Source: JAHCIE01 sp034431435 (GTDB lineage: Bacteria; Chloroflexota; Anaerolineae; Epilineales; JAHCIE01). Taken from it: a stretch of DNA of 64,000 nt. The position numbers were made by a program, and so were the translations under genes. Where the stretch lies: the NCBI GenBank assembly GCA_034431435.1, contig DAOUDG010000088.1, positions 46,996 through 110,995 on the forward strand, in the 5' to 3' direction. The notes beneath the pieces were generated by a model that saw only the letters and a list, made by a program, of their open reading frames with translations, ran no database searches and had not been told where the DNA came from. This document shows, in pieces, positions 24,591-33,453 of this stretch; position 1 is the stretch's first letter, and each line of letters begins with the position of its first letter.

Positions 24591-25768
24591 CGCTGTGGCT
24601 CAGTGAGTTGCAGCGTTCCCCAGCTGGTCGGGTCATTCAACTGGCGCACCGGCGAGGTGGACACCATGCTCTTCTGTTCCAGCGTGCCCGGCGTGTCGTT
24701 GTCATTGACGTTGACGGCGAACCCGAACGTGGCTCCCTCGCGCGGCTCGACGCGCAGCATAGTCCAGGGAACGGCTGCCGCCAGGGTGTAGCCATCGTCG
24801 TCGCGAACGGCGGACATCTGGATAGCGCCGGGGCCGGGTACACCTCGGTAACTCCACCACTGCCACTGGGGGGTGGCGCTGAGCAGGTTGCCCGGCGATA
24901 GTCCGATCTGCCAATCGTCGTCGTTGTACACCCGACTGGTGAAGTCGCCCGCCAGGTCGCTGTCGAATTGCAGTTCGACGCTGTCCCCCTGATAGAGCAG
25001 GATGCCCGACGATTCCTGGACGAAGATGTCGTCCTTGACCTTGACCAGCAAATAGAGATAGTTGGCGTCCCAGCCGGCCCATAGGGTTCCGCTCAGGTCC
25101 TGCTGGCCGCCCCAATTCGAGCCGCCGTAGACCGGCGTGTCCAGCGGTGTAGCCTGGGCGCCCCCTGCGAGCAGGCGTTGGCGCAGATCGTCCACGCCCC
25201 GCACCCCGCCGCCCGCGATAGACGCAGCGCGGATGACCGGCCCGTTGGGGCGCACCACCGAAGGGCTGGCAGAGGCCGCGTCAGCCGATGGGTTAGGGGT
25301 GGCGCTGGTGGCGGCGGTCGTGTTGGCGAGACGGGCGACCGTCGCGACGACCGGCGGTGGTCCCGGCGTCACAGTGTTGGTGTCGCGAGGCTGCCGGCCG
25401 GGGGGCGGTGGGAGACTGGCTAACGGAACCGCCACGGCGGCCGCGGCGCTCGCCATCGTGGGGGTGGCCGCGCGCACGACGACCGGGGAGGGCAAGGCCT
25501 CAGACGCCTGGTCCGCCGAGGGTGAGGCGTCACGATTGACGAGCATCCAGCTCAGCGCGCCCACGGCGAGAATCACCAGCAGCAGGCCAGCGACCAGGGG
25601 TACGAAGGCGGCTGGACGCAAGCGACGGCGGCCCAGCGTCCTCATCTCCTCAGATGCCTGGCGGTCCGGTAGGGCAGAGCCGCTCTTGTGGCGCATGTAG
25701 GACGGGACCAGCGATGGCTCGTCCGGGGCCGGTGTCGAGCGGGATGGCTTATCCGCCACCACCGCCAC
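24587..25768 (-). CDS. Membrane-anchored CBM9/DOMON-like protein (paralogue)
   Basis: This 393-residue protein has a short cytoplasmic N-terminus and one transmembrane helix (PAAFVPLVAGLLLVILAVGALSW cut by positions 52-74). A Thr/Ala/Pro-rich linker of about 120 residues leads to a CBM9/DOMON-like domain. The landmarks GTLWAGWDANYLYLLVKVKDDIF and GDSVELQFDSDLAGDF match the next gene, so the two are tandem duplicates, but this one lacks the zinc ribbon. The start GTG 25768 lies inside the fumarase 3' end (20-bp overlap); other GTG codons nearby are possible. Confidence 0.72.
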   Translation of the reverse strand: MAVVADKPSRSTPAPDEPSLVPSYMRHKSGSALPDRQASEEMRTLGRRRLRPAAFVPLVAGLLLVILAVGALSWMLVNRDASPSADQASEALPSPVVVRAATPTMASAAAAVAVPLASLPPPPGRQPRDTNTVTPGPPPVVATVARLANTTAATSATPNPSADAASASPSVVRPNGPVIRAASIAGGGVRGVDDLRQRLLAGGAQATPLDTPVYGGSNWGGQQDLSGTLWAGWDANYLYLLVKVKDDIFVQESSGILLYQGDSVELQFDSDLAGDFTSRVYNDDDWQIGLSPGNLLSATPQWQWWSYRGVPGPGAIQMSAVRDDDGYTLAAAVPWTMLRVEPREGATFGFAVNVNDNDTPGTLEQKSMVSTSPVRQLNDPTSWGTLQLTEPQR

Positions 25769-27164
25769 CCTTGATACCGCCCTCCGTCAGATCCGCCGGA
25801 TCCAGCAGGCGGTCCAATTCGTCGGGGGTGAGCGTCGTCATCTCGGCGGCGACGTCCTTGACGCGGCGGCCCTCGGCATAGGCGCGCTTGGCGATTTTCG
25901 CGCCCAGCTCGTAGCCGATGATGGGGTTGAGGGCCGTGACCATGATAGGATTCTTCTCCACTGTCTCCGCGATCGCCTCGCGGTTAACCGTGAAACCGGC
26001 GATGGCCTTGTCGGCCAGGACACGCGACGCGCTCGCCAGCAACTCGATGGACTGAATCAGGTTGTAGGCGATGACGGGTAACATCACGTTTAGCTCGAAG
26101 TTGCCGAGGGAGGCCGCAGCCGTCACGGTCGAGTCGTTGCCGATCACCTGCGTGCCGACCATCATCACCGCTTCGGGAATCACCGGGTTGATCTTGCCGG
26201 GCATGATGGACGAGCCGGGTTGGAGCGCGGGCAGGACAATCTCGGCCAACCCCGCCTGGGGGCCGCTATTCATCCAGCGCAGGTCGTTGCAGATCTTGAT
26301 GAGGGCCACGGCGTAGGCCTTCACCTGCCCGCTCAGCTCGACCGCCGTATCCTGGGCGGCCTGCGCCTCGAAGTGATTGTCGGCCTCGCGGAAGGGCAGC
26401 CCCGTCACCTCGCTGAGTTTGGTGGCCACACGATGGCCGAACTCGGGATGCGCGTTGATACCGGTGCCGACGGCCGTGCCGCCGAGAGCCAGTTGCGCCA
26501 GGTGTGGCAGCGTGGCTTCAATGCGCTGGCGTGCGTGCGCCACCTGGGTGGCCCAGCCGCTTATTTCCTGACTCAGCCGCACGGGCATGGCGTCCATGAG
26601 GTGCGTGCGACCCGTCTTGATCACGTCGTGGGTATCCTCGGCGCGCTTTTCTAGGGACGCCTGGAGGTGGGCCATGGCGGGTAGCAGATTCTCGGCCACC
26701 TCGAGGTAGGCAGCAACGTGGATGGCCGCCGGAATGACGTCGTTGCTGCTCTGACCCATGTTGACGTCGTCGTTGGGGTGAATTTTGAGGTCGGGGTTGA
26801 CCTGGCGGGCACGGCTGGCGATGACCTCGTTGGCGTTCATATTCGTCGACGTGCCTGAGCCGGTCTGGAACACATCAATCGGAAACTCGCCGTCCCAGCG
26901 GCCGTCGGCGACCTCGCGGGCGACCACCTCGATCAACTCCGCCCGGGCGGGAGGGAGCAAGCCCAGGTCTTCGTTCACCCTCGCGGCGCTGAGCTTGATG
27001 AGGCCCAAGGCCCGCAGGAAGGAGCGCTGCAGGCGCAGGGCGCTGACCGGGAAGTTTTCGACGGCGCGCGCCGTCGATGCGCCGTACAGGGCGTTGGCCG
27101 GGACGAGCATCTCGCCCATGCTGTCGCGCTCGACGCGGAAGCCACCATCGTTGGCTGTGCTCAT
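25749..27164 (-). CDS. fumC: Class II fumarate hydratase
   Basis: This 471-residue enzyme interconverts fumarate and malate in the citric acid cycle. The fumarase/aspartase signature GSSIMPGKINPVIPEA is present, with GTAVGTGINAHPEFG, the TSTNMNANEV-like segment GSGTSTNMNANEV, and HPNDDVNMGQSSND. The PGK-NPVIPEA form is the actinobacterial/mycobacterial fumarase pattern rather than aspartase (PAK). The start is ATG 27164 after AAGGAG; the longer upstream frame has no such site. The protein ends in six glycines encoded by a short GC-rich tract that overlaps the next gene. Confidence 0.93.
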   Translation of the reverse strand: MSTANDGGFRVERDSMGEMLVPANALYGASTARAVENFPVSALRLQRSFLRALGLIKLSAARVNEDLGLLPPARAELIEVVAREVADGRWDGEFPIDVFQTGSGTSTNMNANEVIASRARQVNPDLKIHPNDDVNMGQSSNDVIPAAIHVAAYLEVAENLLPAMAHLQASLEKRAEDTHDVIKTGRTHLMDAMPVRLSQEISGWATQVAHARQRIEATLPHLAQLALGGTAVGTGINAHPEFGHRVATKLSEVTGLPFREADNHFEAQAAQDTAVELSGQVKAYAVALIKICNDLRWMNSGPQAGLAEIVLPALQPGSSIMPGKINPVIPEAVMMVGTQVIGNDSTVTAAASLGNFELNVMLPVIAYNLIQSIELLASASRVLADKAIAGFTVNREAIAETVEKNPIMVTALNPIIGYELGAKIAKRAYAEGRRVKDVAAEMTTLTPDELDRLLDPADLTEGGIKGGGGGG

Positions 27165-27201
27165 GGCTCCACTCCTTTGCGAAAGGTCCAATTTCGAGGG
27201 A

Positions 27202-27230
27202 ATTGTACATCTGGCAAGGGTGGCTGTCCA
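27202..27230 (-). promoter_or_regulatory. Putative sigma-70 promoter of fumC
   Basis: On the minus strand TGGACA (27230-27225) and TACAAT (27207-27202) are separated by 17 bp, about 38 bp before the fumC ATG. Each box has one mismatch to consensus. Confidence 0.6.
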
Positions 27231-27381
27231 GATGCCAGACCTTCTCACGCCGGGCGGGGTGGGTCTGGGCTGCCGCGGTGCGGGGATATTTGACGAATTC
27301 GGCGCTGGCGGGCACAATCCGCTGGCCCGTCACGCTCGATACATGGCGGGCCGACAATGAGGGCTACCTGGAGATGCCGCC

Positions 27382-27792
27382 GTGACGAGGCGAGTCATGT
27401 CCGTGGACGATTTCCTGGCCCATTACTCGCCATCGGTGCGCGAGACGGCGCAGGCGGCGCGGCGGGTCGTGCTGGTCGCGCTACCCGAGGCCCGCGAGGC
27501 CGTCATCGTCGGCTGGCGGCTCATCGGCTATCGAGTGCCGGCCGGCACAGGCTCCGCCTATGTCGGCTACATTGCGCCCCTGGCCGACGAGGTGCGCCTG
27601 GGCTTCGAGTGGGGCGTCTATCTGAATAATCCGGACGGCGTGCTGGCGGGGGACGGTACGCAGGTGCGTTACGTGCCCCTTGCCGCGCCGGCCGAGGTGC
27701 GCCCAGAGGTTCTTATCCCCTTGCTGCGCGATGCGGCCGAGTTGGCGCTGCTGCCCAGGGCGCTACGGGCGACGTTGCCTCGCAAGTCGTGA
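27382..27792 (+). CDS. DUF1801/YdhG-like small protein
   Basis: This 136-residue cytoplasmic protein has the pattern of the DUF1801 (YdhG-like) family: FLAHYSPSVRETAQAARRVVLVALPEAREAVIVGWRLIGYRV, then YVGYIAPLADEVRLGFEWGVYL, then RYVPL. Members are small alpha-beta proteins, some described as frataxin-like iron chaperones, but no role is established here. The start could be GTG 27382 or ATG 27397. It is the first gene of the plus-strand run leading into the catabolic cluster, ending 23 bp before the aldolase. Confidence 0.65.
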   Translation: MTRRVMSVDDFLAHYSPSVRETAQAARRVVLVALPEAREAVIVGWRLIGYRVPAGTGSAYVGYIAPLADEVRLGFEWGVYLNNPDGVLAGDGTQVRYVPLAAPAEVRPEVLIPLLRDAAELALLPRALRATLPRKS

Positions 27793-27815
27793 GACACGCT
27801 CGCTGGAGAACTATC

Positions 27816-28601
27816 GTGAGAGCCAATCGATTGCGTCAGGCATTGCAGACGGGCCGTCCCACCCTCGGTACCCATCTTCACGCCTCGTGGCCGTCGGTGG
27901 TGGAAACGGTCGGCCACACTGGCCTGTTTGACTATGTAGAGTTCGTGTCGGAGTACGCGCCCTATGACCTGTACGCCCTGGACAACTTCTGTCGCGCCGT
28001 GGAGTTGTTCGACATGGCGGCCATGATCAAGGTCGACCAGGAGCCGCGCACCTACCTCGCGCAGCGGGCCATCGGAGCGGGCTTCCAGAGTGTGCTGTTC
28101 GCCGATGTGCGCAGTGCGGACGATGCGCGCGCGTGTGTGGCGGCGGCGCGACCCGACACGCCCGACAGCGGCGGAACCTATGGTGTCACCACCCGGCGTC
28201 ATACGTACATGCTGTATGGCGGTACGCCAGACTACGTACAGGCGCTGAAGGATACAGTAGTTGTGCTGATGATCGAGAAACGTGGTGCGGTCGAGGAGTT
28301 GGAGGAGATTCTGGCCGTGCCTGGCGTAGATATGATTCAGTGGGGACCGGCCGACTATAGCATGAGCGTCGGTCGGCCTGGCGAGTGGCACTCGGCGGAG
28401 ACCCGCGCTGTCGAGCAGCGCGTCTTCGAGACCGCGCTACGCATGGGGATTCCGCCCCGCGCCGAGATCGGCATGCCCGATGATGCGCGCCGCTACCTGG
28501 ATATGGGCGTGCGACACTTCTGCCTGGGGACCGACCTGTTCATCCTCTTCGATTGGTGGAAGCGCAACGGCGAGGAACTGCGTCGCGTTGTCGAAGGTTG
28601 A
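27816..28601 (+). CDS. HpcH/HpaI-family class II aldolase
   Basis: This 261-residue protein has the TIM-barrel pattern of 2-keto-3-deoxy sugar acid or 4-hydroxy-2-oxo acid aldolases: RPTLGTHLHASWPSVVETVGHTGLFDYVEF, then the metal-ligand glutamate in LMIEKRGAVEELEEIL and WGPADYSMSVG. It would cleave a hydroxy-oxo acid to pyruvate plus an aldehyde in the cytoplasm. The start is GTG 27816, because GGAG lies 7 bp upstream; GTG 27789 would overlap the previous stop. It is followed by an esterase 24 bp downstream. Confidence 0.85.
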   Translation: MRANRLRQALQTGRPTLGTHLHASWPSVVETVGHTGLFDYVEFVSEYAPYDLYALDNFCRAVELFDMAAMIKVDQEPRTYLAQRAIGAGFQSVLFADVRSADDARACVAAARPDTPDSGGTYGVTTRRHTYMLYGGTPDYVQALKDTVVVLMIEKRGAVEELEEILAVPGVDMIQWGPADYSMSVGRPGEWHSAETRAVEQRVFETALRMGIPPRAEIGMPDDARRYLDMGVRHFCLGTDLFILFDWWKRNGEELRRVVEG

Positions 28602-28625
28602 CCTGCTTTACGAAGGAGACTGTGC

Positions 28626-29549
28626 ATGACCCTGCATCCTGACGCACGCGCCTTCCTCGACGAACGCGAGGCGGCCGGCGCGCGGCCCGTGCAAGACCTG
28701 ACGGTGGCCGAGGCGCGCGAGCAGTCGATCCGCCTGGCGGCCCTGGTGGCCGAAGGCCCGGCCGTCGAAGGCATCGATGACCTGATCGTCCCTGGCCCCC
28801 ACGGCCCCATCCCCCTGCGCGTCTACCGCCCCATCGATGTCGTCGCTCTGGGCGACCCGCCGCCGGTTCTGGTATGGTTCCACGGCGGCGGCTGGGTGCT
28901 AGGCAACCTGGAGACGACGGACGCCGTGTGCCGGACGCTGGCAAGCAACGTGCCCTGCGTCGTGGTGTCGGTCAATTATCGCCACGCTCCGGAACACAGG
29001 TGGCCCGCCGCGGCCGACGACTGCTACGCGGCGACGGCCTGGGTCGCCGCGAACGCCGAGGCGCTGGCTGTGGACCCGGCGCGCATCGCCGTCGGCGGCC
29101 AGAGCGCGGGCGGCAACCTGGCGGCGGTGGTGGCGCTCATGGCGCGAGACCGGGGCGGGCCGGCGCTGGTCTTCCAGTCGCTAAGCGTGCCTGTCACCGA
29201 CTACAACTTCGACACCGCCTCCTACGAGGCTAAGGCCGACGGCTACGGGCTGACGCGGGCGGCGATGCAGTACTACTGGGGCCACTATCTAGCGCGGCCC
29301 GGCGACGGCGCGCACCCCTACGCCTCGCCGCTGCGGGCCGACGACCTCAGCGGCCTACCCCCTGCCCACGTGCTGACGGCCGAGTACGACCCGCTGCGTG
29401 ACGAGGGTGACGCTTACGCCACCCGGCTGGTGGGGGCGGGTGTGTCTGTCACCCACAGCCGCTACGAGGGCATGATTCATGGTTTCCTCGGCGCGCAGGC
29501 CGTGGATGATATGGCGGTGGAGTTGCGTCGGGCATTCGCGGCCAAGTGA
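28626..29549 (+). CDS. Alpha/beta hydrolase, hormone-sensitive-lipase family
   Basis: This 307-residue esterase has the HSL-family oxyanion motif WFHGGGWVLGN near residue 83. The nucleophile elbow is GGQSAGGNLAA (GQSAG instead of the usual GDSAG), the aspartate is in AEYDPLRDEG, and the histidine in EGMIHGF. It would hydrolyse carboxylic esters, perhaps releasing the acid used by the neighbouring enzymes. Its stop codon coincides with the first base of a palindromic repeat. Confidence 0.9.
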   Translation: MTLHPDARAFLDEREAAGARPVQDLTVAEAREQSIRLAALVAEGPAVEGIDDLIVPGPHGPIPLRVYRPIDVVALGDPPPVLVWFHGGGWVLGNLETTDAVCRTLASNVPCVVVSVNYRHAPEHRWPAAADDCYAATAWVAANAEALAVDPARIAVGGQSAGGNLAAVVALMARDRGGPALVFQSLSVPVTDYNFDTASYEAKADGYGLTRAAMQYYWGHYLARPGDGAHPYASPLRADDLSGLPPAHVLTAEYDPLRDEGDAYATRLVGAGVSVTHSRYEGMIHGFLGAQAVDDMAVELRRAFAAK

Positions 29550-29582
29550 GACCTGACGGGTTTTCGGAAGCCCGTCACGTCT
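29549..29582. repeat. Palindromic repeat, third copy of the AGACCTGACAGGT family
   Basis: Arms AGACCTGACGGGT (29549-29561) and AGCCCGTCACGTCT (29569-29582) surround TTTCGGA. One arm differs from a perfect complement at a few bases. The repeat begins at the last base of the esterase stop codon. Confidence 0.6.
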
Positions 29583-29605
29583 GCCCATCACGCAAAGGAG
29601 TCCCC

Positions 29606-30592
29606 ATGCTTGACCTCAGTGCGCTGCCCATGCGCGTCGCCATCGGCCAGTTCAACGAACTGACCGACGAGCAGATTCAGTTTGCGCTCCAGCTGGGCCT
29701 TCAGGATGTTCTGCTGAATACGCCGAAGCTGCCGGGCGAGGCACGCTGGGAGTTCAAGGACCTGCTGGCGCTGCGCATGCGCGCCGAGGAACGCGGGCTG
29801 CGCGTCATCTGCCTGGAGAACGTGCCGGTCAGGTTCTACGACCGAATCATGCTGGGCGCGGAGGGACGCGAGCGGCAGCTCGAGAATATGCAGGAGACGG
29901 TGCGCAACATGGGCCGGGCGGGCATTCCCATCCTGGGCTACCATTGGATGCCCAACTCCGTATGGCGCACCGGCTGGGACACGCCGGTGCGCGGCGGGGC
30001 GATCGCCAACTCCTTCAAGCTGAGCCTGGTGGAGAACGCGCCACTTAGCCACGGGCGGGTCTACGACGAGAGTGAGATGTGGGATACCTACCACTGGTAC
30101 ATGGAGCGCATCCTGCCGGTATGTGAGGAGTTCAACGTGCGCATGGCGCTGCATCCTGACGACCCGCCCGTGCCGGTGTTGGGTGGCGTGGCGCGGCTGT
30201 TCCGCAACTTCGAGAACTTCGCCTACGCGATGGAGAGTCATCCCAGCCCGATGCATGGCCTGGACTTCTGCCACGGCTGCTGGTCAGAGATGCGTGGTGG
30301 AGCGGGCGTGCTGGAAGCCCTCGACTATTTCGGGCGACGCGGGCGGTTGTTCTACATCCATTTGCGCGACGTGGTCGGCCGTGCGGAGGATTTTACCGAG
30401 TGTTTCATCGACGAGGGCAACAGCGACGTGTTCGCGGTGATGATGAAGCTCAAGGAGATCGGCTTCAACGGCTTCATCATCGACGACCACGTACCGCACC
30501 TCGTCAACGACTCGCCGTGGGGTCACCGTGGCCGCGCTTACGCCACGGGCTACATCCTCGGCATGCTGCGGGCGGTGAACTCGCTGGCGTGA
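29606..30592 (+). CDS. Mannonate dehydratase-like protein (UxuA family)
   Basis: This 328-residue TIM-barrel protein resembles UxuA, which dehydrates D-mannonate to 2-keto-3-deoxygluconate. Metal-site segments are visible: MALHPDDPPVPVLGG, DFCHGCWSEM, FYIHLRDVVG and IIDDHVP. It is shorter than E. coli UxuA (about 390 residues) but near the length of compact bacterial homologues. The start is ATG 29606, after AAAGGAG. Its context with an HpcH aldolase and an RraA-like aldolase supports sugar-acid breakdown. The exact substrate is not certain. Confidence 0.82.
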   Translation: MLDLSALPMRVAIGQFNELTDEQIQFALQLGLQDVLLNTPKLPGEARWEFKDLLALRMRAEERGLRVICLENVPVRFYDRIMLGAEGRERQLENMQETVRNMGRAGIPILGYHWMPNSVWRTGWDTPVRGGAIANSFKLSLVENAPLSHGRVYDESEMWDTYHWYMERILPVCEEFNVRMALHPDDPPVPVLGGVARLFRNFENFAYAMESHPSPMHGLDFCHGCWSEMRGGAGVLEALDYFGRRGRLFYIHLRDVVGRAEDFTECFIDEGNSDVFAVMMKLKEIGFNGFIIDDHVPHLVNDSPWGHRGRAYATGYILGMLRAVNSLA

Positions 30593-30650
30593 CCACGGAC
30601 CATGGGCCACCGGCCACCAGTTCCTTCACGGGTAGAGCGGTGGCCGGTGG
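30590..30650. repeat. GACCACC-type 7-bp repeat with 12-bp inverted arms
   Basis: The repeat starts in the stop codon of the uxuA-like gene and reads TGACCACGGACC. CCACCGGCCACC (30607-30618) is the exact complement of GGTGGCCGGTGG (30639-30650). The units belong to the same 7-bp family as 34532-34605, 16046-16098 and 63489-63519. Confidence 0.7.
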
Positions 30651-30712
30651 TCGACGAGATGAATTGCAGGTCGGCGCGGCCGGGACGCTCGGTCGCGGCC
30701 GAGGGGGTGCGA

Positions 30713-31384
30713 ATGTACACAGTCGTGCGGGAGATTGAGCGGCCGCCGCGTGAGGCGGTCGAGGCGCTGAGCGGCATCGCCACGGCGGTCCTGAGCGACA
30801 CGCTAGGGCGTTTCGCGACGATGGACGCCGGCATCAAGCCGCTGGCGGACGGCATGCGCGTGGTTGGGCCGGCCGTGACGGTCAAGACCTACCCGGCCGA
30901 TAACCTGATGATTCACCTGGCGCTGAAGGTGGCGCGGCCCGGCGATGTGCTGGTGGTGGACGCCGACAGCGTGACGGACACGGCGGTCATCGGTGAGCTG
31001 GTCGCGCTGTGCGCCAAGACCCAGGGCATCGCCGGGCTGGTCGTGGATGGCTCGGTGCGTGACAAGTCGGGCATCCGCGCCCTGGATTGGCCGGTGTTTG
31101 TGCGGGGTGTTGTGCCCAACGGTCCTCTCAAGAACGGCCCCGGCTCCATCAATGTACCCATTGCCTGTGGCGGCCTGGTGGTCAACCCCGGCGACCTCGT
31201 CGTGGCCGACGATGATGGGGTGGTTGTCGTGCCCCGCTCGCGGTGGCAGGACGTCGCGGCAGCCGCGCAGGCTATCGAGGCTCGCGAGCAGGCCAGCCGT
31301 CCGCGTATCCAGGCGGGTGAGGTGATGTGGGACATGCAGGGGTTGGAGAAGAACCTGGCCCCCTACAAGGTCGAGTGGCGCTAG
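30713..31384 (+). CDS. RraA-like / HMG aldolase family protein
   Basis: This 223-residue protein matches the RraA/4-carboxy-4-hydroxy-2-oxoadipate aldolase family: ATAVLSDTLGRFATMDAGIKPL, GPAVTVKTYPADNL, ARPGDVLVVDADSVTDTAVIGELVALCAKTQGIAGLVVDG cut by GSVRD, then GDLVVADDDGVVVVP. Members act as metal-dependent pyruvate aldolases or oxaloacetate decarboxylases; a role as RNase E inhibitor is less likely in this context. The start is ATG 30713, after a purine-rich GAGGGGG at 30701. It is followed 14 bp later by the S9 peptidase. Confidence 0.85.
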   Translation: MYTVVREIERPPREAVEALSGIATAVLSDTLGRFATMDAGIKPLADGMRVVGPAVTVKTYPADNLMIHLALKVARPGDVLVVDADSVTDTAVIGELVALCAKTQGIAGLVVDGSVRDKSGIRALDWPVFVRGVVPNGPLKNGPGSINVPIACGGLVVNPGDLVVADDDGVVVVPRSRWQDVAAAAQAIEAREQASRPRIQAGEVMWDMQGLEKNLAPYKVEWR

Positions 31385-31398
31385 AGAGGGAGGCCGTC

Positions 31399-33453
31399 AT
31401 GGGCGAGACCCGCACGCCCGTTGTACCCGAGGACATCTATCGCCTCGGCTGGCTGGAAGACCCGAAACTCAGCCCCGATGGGCGTTGGGTGGCCTACGTG
31501 CATGTAGCCGTCGACAAGGCCAGGGACCGCTACCGACGCTCGGTGTGGCTGGCCGCTGCCGATGGCTCGTCGCCCCCGCGCCCCTTCACCAGCGGCCAGG
31601 GCAACGACCACTCGCCGCGCTGGAGTCCCGACGGGACCCGGCTGGCCTTCGTCAGTGATCGCGACGGCGACAGAGATCAGCTGTACGTGATGCGCGTGGA
31701 CGGCGGCGAGGGGCGGCCGGTGACGGCCATGCCCAACGGCGTGCGCTTTCCGGCCTGGAGTCCGGATGGGACGCAGCTGGCCTTCGTGGCCCGTGTCAGC
31801 CCCGACGAGCGCGAGCGTGAGGCGCAGGGCGAGGCGTCGCGCCCGCCCGCCGACAGGTGGGCGGCCGAGCATGAGCGCGTCGAGGAGAAGCGCCGGCGCG
31901 AGGCGGCCGATGACCCGCGGGTGACGACTCGCCTGCCCTACCGTACAGGCACTACCTTCATCGATGACAGGCGCGGTCACCTGTACCTGGTCGCTGCCGA
32001 CGCCGACCCTGGCATGGATGCGCCGCACCGACTGACGAATGGCGACGGCAGCTGGGGGGCGCCGGGCTGGACAGCGGACGGCAAGTCGCTGCTGGCGATT
32101 CGGGAGCGCGACCCAGGCGCGGAGTCGCTGTTCCTGGGGCGAGCCATTTTTCGTGTGCCCCTGGACGGGGGCGAGCCGCGCCAACTGGTTGATGCTCCCT
32201 TCTCCTACGTCGCCAATGGCCCGGCGGGTGCGCCCAACGCGCCGGAGACCTCGCCCGATGGGCGCTGGATCGCGACGCTGCGCATCCCCGAGGATCGCGC
32301 CACCAGCCGCAACACGCGCCTGGCGGTCTTCCCGGCCGAGGGCGGCGAGGTGCGCGACCTGACTCTGGCCGTAGACCGCTCGGCGATGAGTCTTCACTGG
32401 GCGCACGACGGCACGCTGTGGTGTGGGTTAGAGGATCACGGCGACCTGGGCTTGTACACGGTTTCTCTGGACGGCGCGGTGAGGCCGGTCGTCGGCGGGA
32501 CACGTATCATCGACCAGTTTGACGCGGGCGCGGGCGGGCGTGTGGTCTTCGTCGGCTCGACGCCTGACCGTCCTGGCGAACTCTGGGCGCGCGATGGCGA
32601 TGGCACGGAGCGGCGGCTGACCGACATCCATGGCGCGCTGCTGGCCGAGCGGGATGTCATCATCCCCGAGTCTATGGAGTTCACCGCTCCCGACGGGCTG
32701 CCCATCCAGGGTTGGGTTCTGTACCCCAGAGACTTCGACCCGCAAGGGCGCGCGCCGCTGGCGGTGTTCATCCACGGCGGGCCGCACACGATGTGGGGGC
32801 CGTCATTTCGCAGCCTGTGGCCGGATTGGCAGGCGGCGGCCGGGCAGGGCTACGTCGTCTTCTTCTGCAACCCGCGCGGCTCCGAGGGCTACGGGCAGGC
32901 GTTTCAAGAGGCGCTGTACGATGGCTGGGGCGAGGCCGACTACCGCGATATCCTGGCGGGCATCGACGCGGTGATGGCGCGCGGGGGCATCGACCCCGCA
33001 CGGCTGTGTGTCACGGGTGGCTCCTACGGCGGCTTCATGACGGCGTGGCTGCTGGGCCATGACCCGCGCTTCCGGGCGGCTGTGGCGCAGCGAGGCGTGT
33101 ACCACCTGATGTCCTTCTACGGTACGAGCGACGCCTACGAGCTGATCGAGAACGAATTCGACGGCGTGCCATGGCTGGAGGTGGATAAGCTGTGGCGGCA
33201 TTCACCGTTGGCCTACGCCGAGCGCATCGAGACGCCCCTGCTGATTCTGCATGCCGACCTGGACTTCCGCGTGCCCATCAGCGACGCCGAGCAGCTATTC
33301 GCCATCCTGCGGCGGCGCGGCAAGTCGGTCGAGCTGGTGCGTTACCCTCGCGAGGGCCACGAGTTGACCCGTAGCGGCGAGCCGCGCCATCGCGTAGACC
33401 ACCTGACGCGCATCCTGGACTGGTTCGCCCGCCATGCGCCGCCAGAGTCGTAG
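31399..33453 (+). CDS. S9-family serine peptidase (acylaminoacyl-peptidase/prolyl oligopeptidase type)
   Basis: This 684-residue cytoplasmic peptidase has an N-terminal beta-propeller with repeated LSPDGRWVAYV and WSPDGTRLAFVSDRDG blades (residues 20-420) and a C-terminal alpha/beta hydrolase domain. The catalytic triad is visible: Ser in TGGSYGGFMTAW near residue 540, Asp in HADLDFRVPISDAEQ, and His in PREGHELT. It would trim short peptides. The start is ATG 31399, after GGGAGG. It ends the plus-strand catabolic run; no signal peptide is present. Confidence 0.92.
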   Translation: MGETRTPVVPEDIYRLGWLEDPKLSPDGRWVAYVHVAVDKARDRYRRSVWLAAADGSSPPRPFTSGQGNDHSPRWSPDGTRLAFVSDRDGDRDQLYVMRVDGGEGRPVTAMPNGVRFPAWSPDGTQLAFVARVSPDEREREAQGEASRPPADRWAAEHERVEEKRRREAADDPRVTTRLPYRTGTTFIDDRRGHLYLVAADADPGMDAPHRLTNGDGSWGAPGWTADGKSLLAIRERDPGAESLFLGRAIFRVPLDGGEPRQLVDAPFSYVANGPAGAPNAPETSPDGRWIATLRIPEDRATSRNTRLAVFPAEGGEVRDLTLAVDRSAMSLHWAHDGTLWCGLEDHGDLGLYTVSLDGAVRPVVGGTRIIDQFDAGAGGRVVFVGSTPDRPGELWARDGDGTERRLTDIHGALLAERDVIIPESMEFTAPDGLPIQGWVLYPRDFDPQGRAPLAVFIHGGPHTMWGPSFRSLWPDWQAAAGQGYVVFFCNPRGSEGYGQAFQEALYDGWGEADYRDILAGIDAVMARGGIDPARLCVTGGSYGGFMTAWLLGHDPRFRAAVAQRGVYHLMSFYGTSDAYELIENEFDGVPWLEVDKLWRHSPLAYAERIETPLLILHADLDFRVPISDAEQLFAILRRRGKSVELVRYPREGHELTRSGEPRHRVDHLTRILDWFARHAPPES

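Noticed and set aside
25749..25768. Aspartate ammonia-lyase instead of fumarase for the gene ending here
   Set aside because: The signature has PGK rather than the aspartase PAK, and the NPVIPEA form is known in mycobacterial fumarases.
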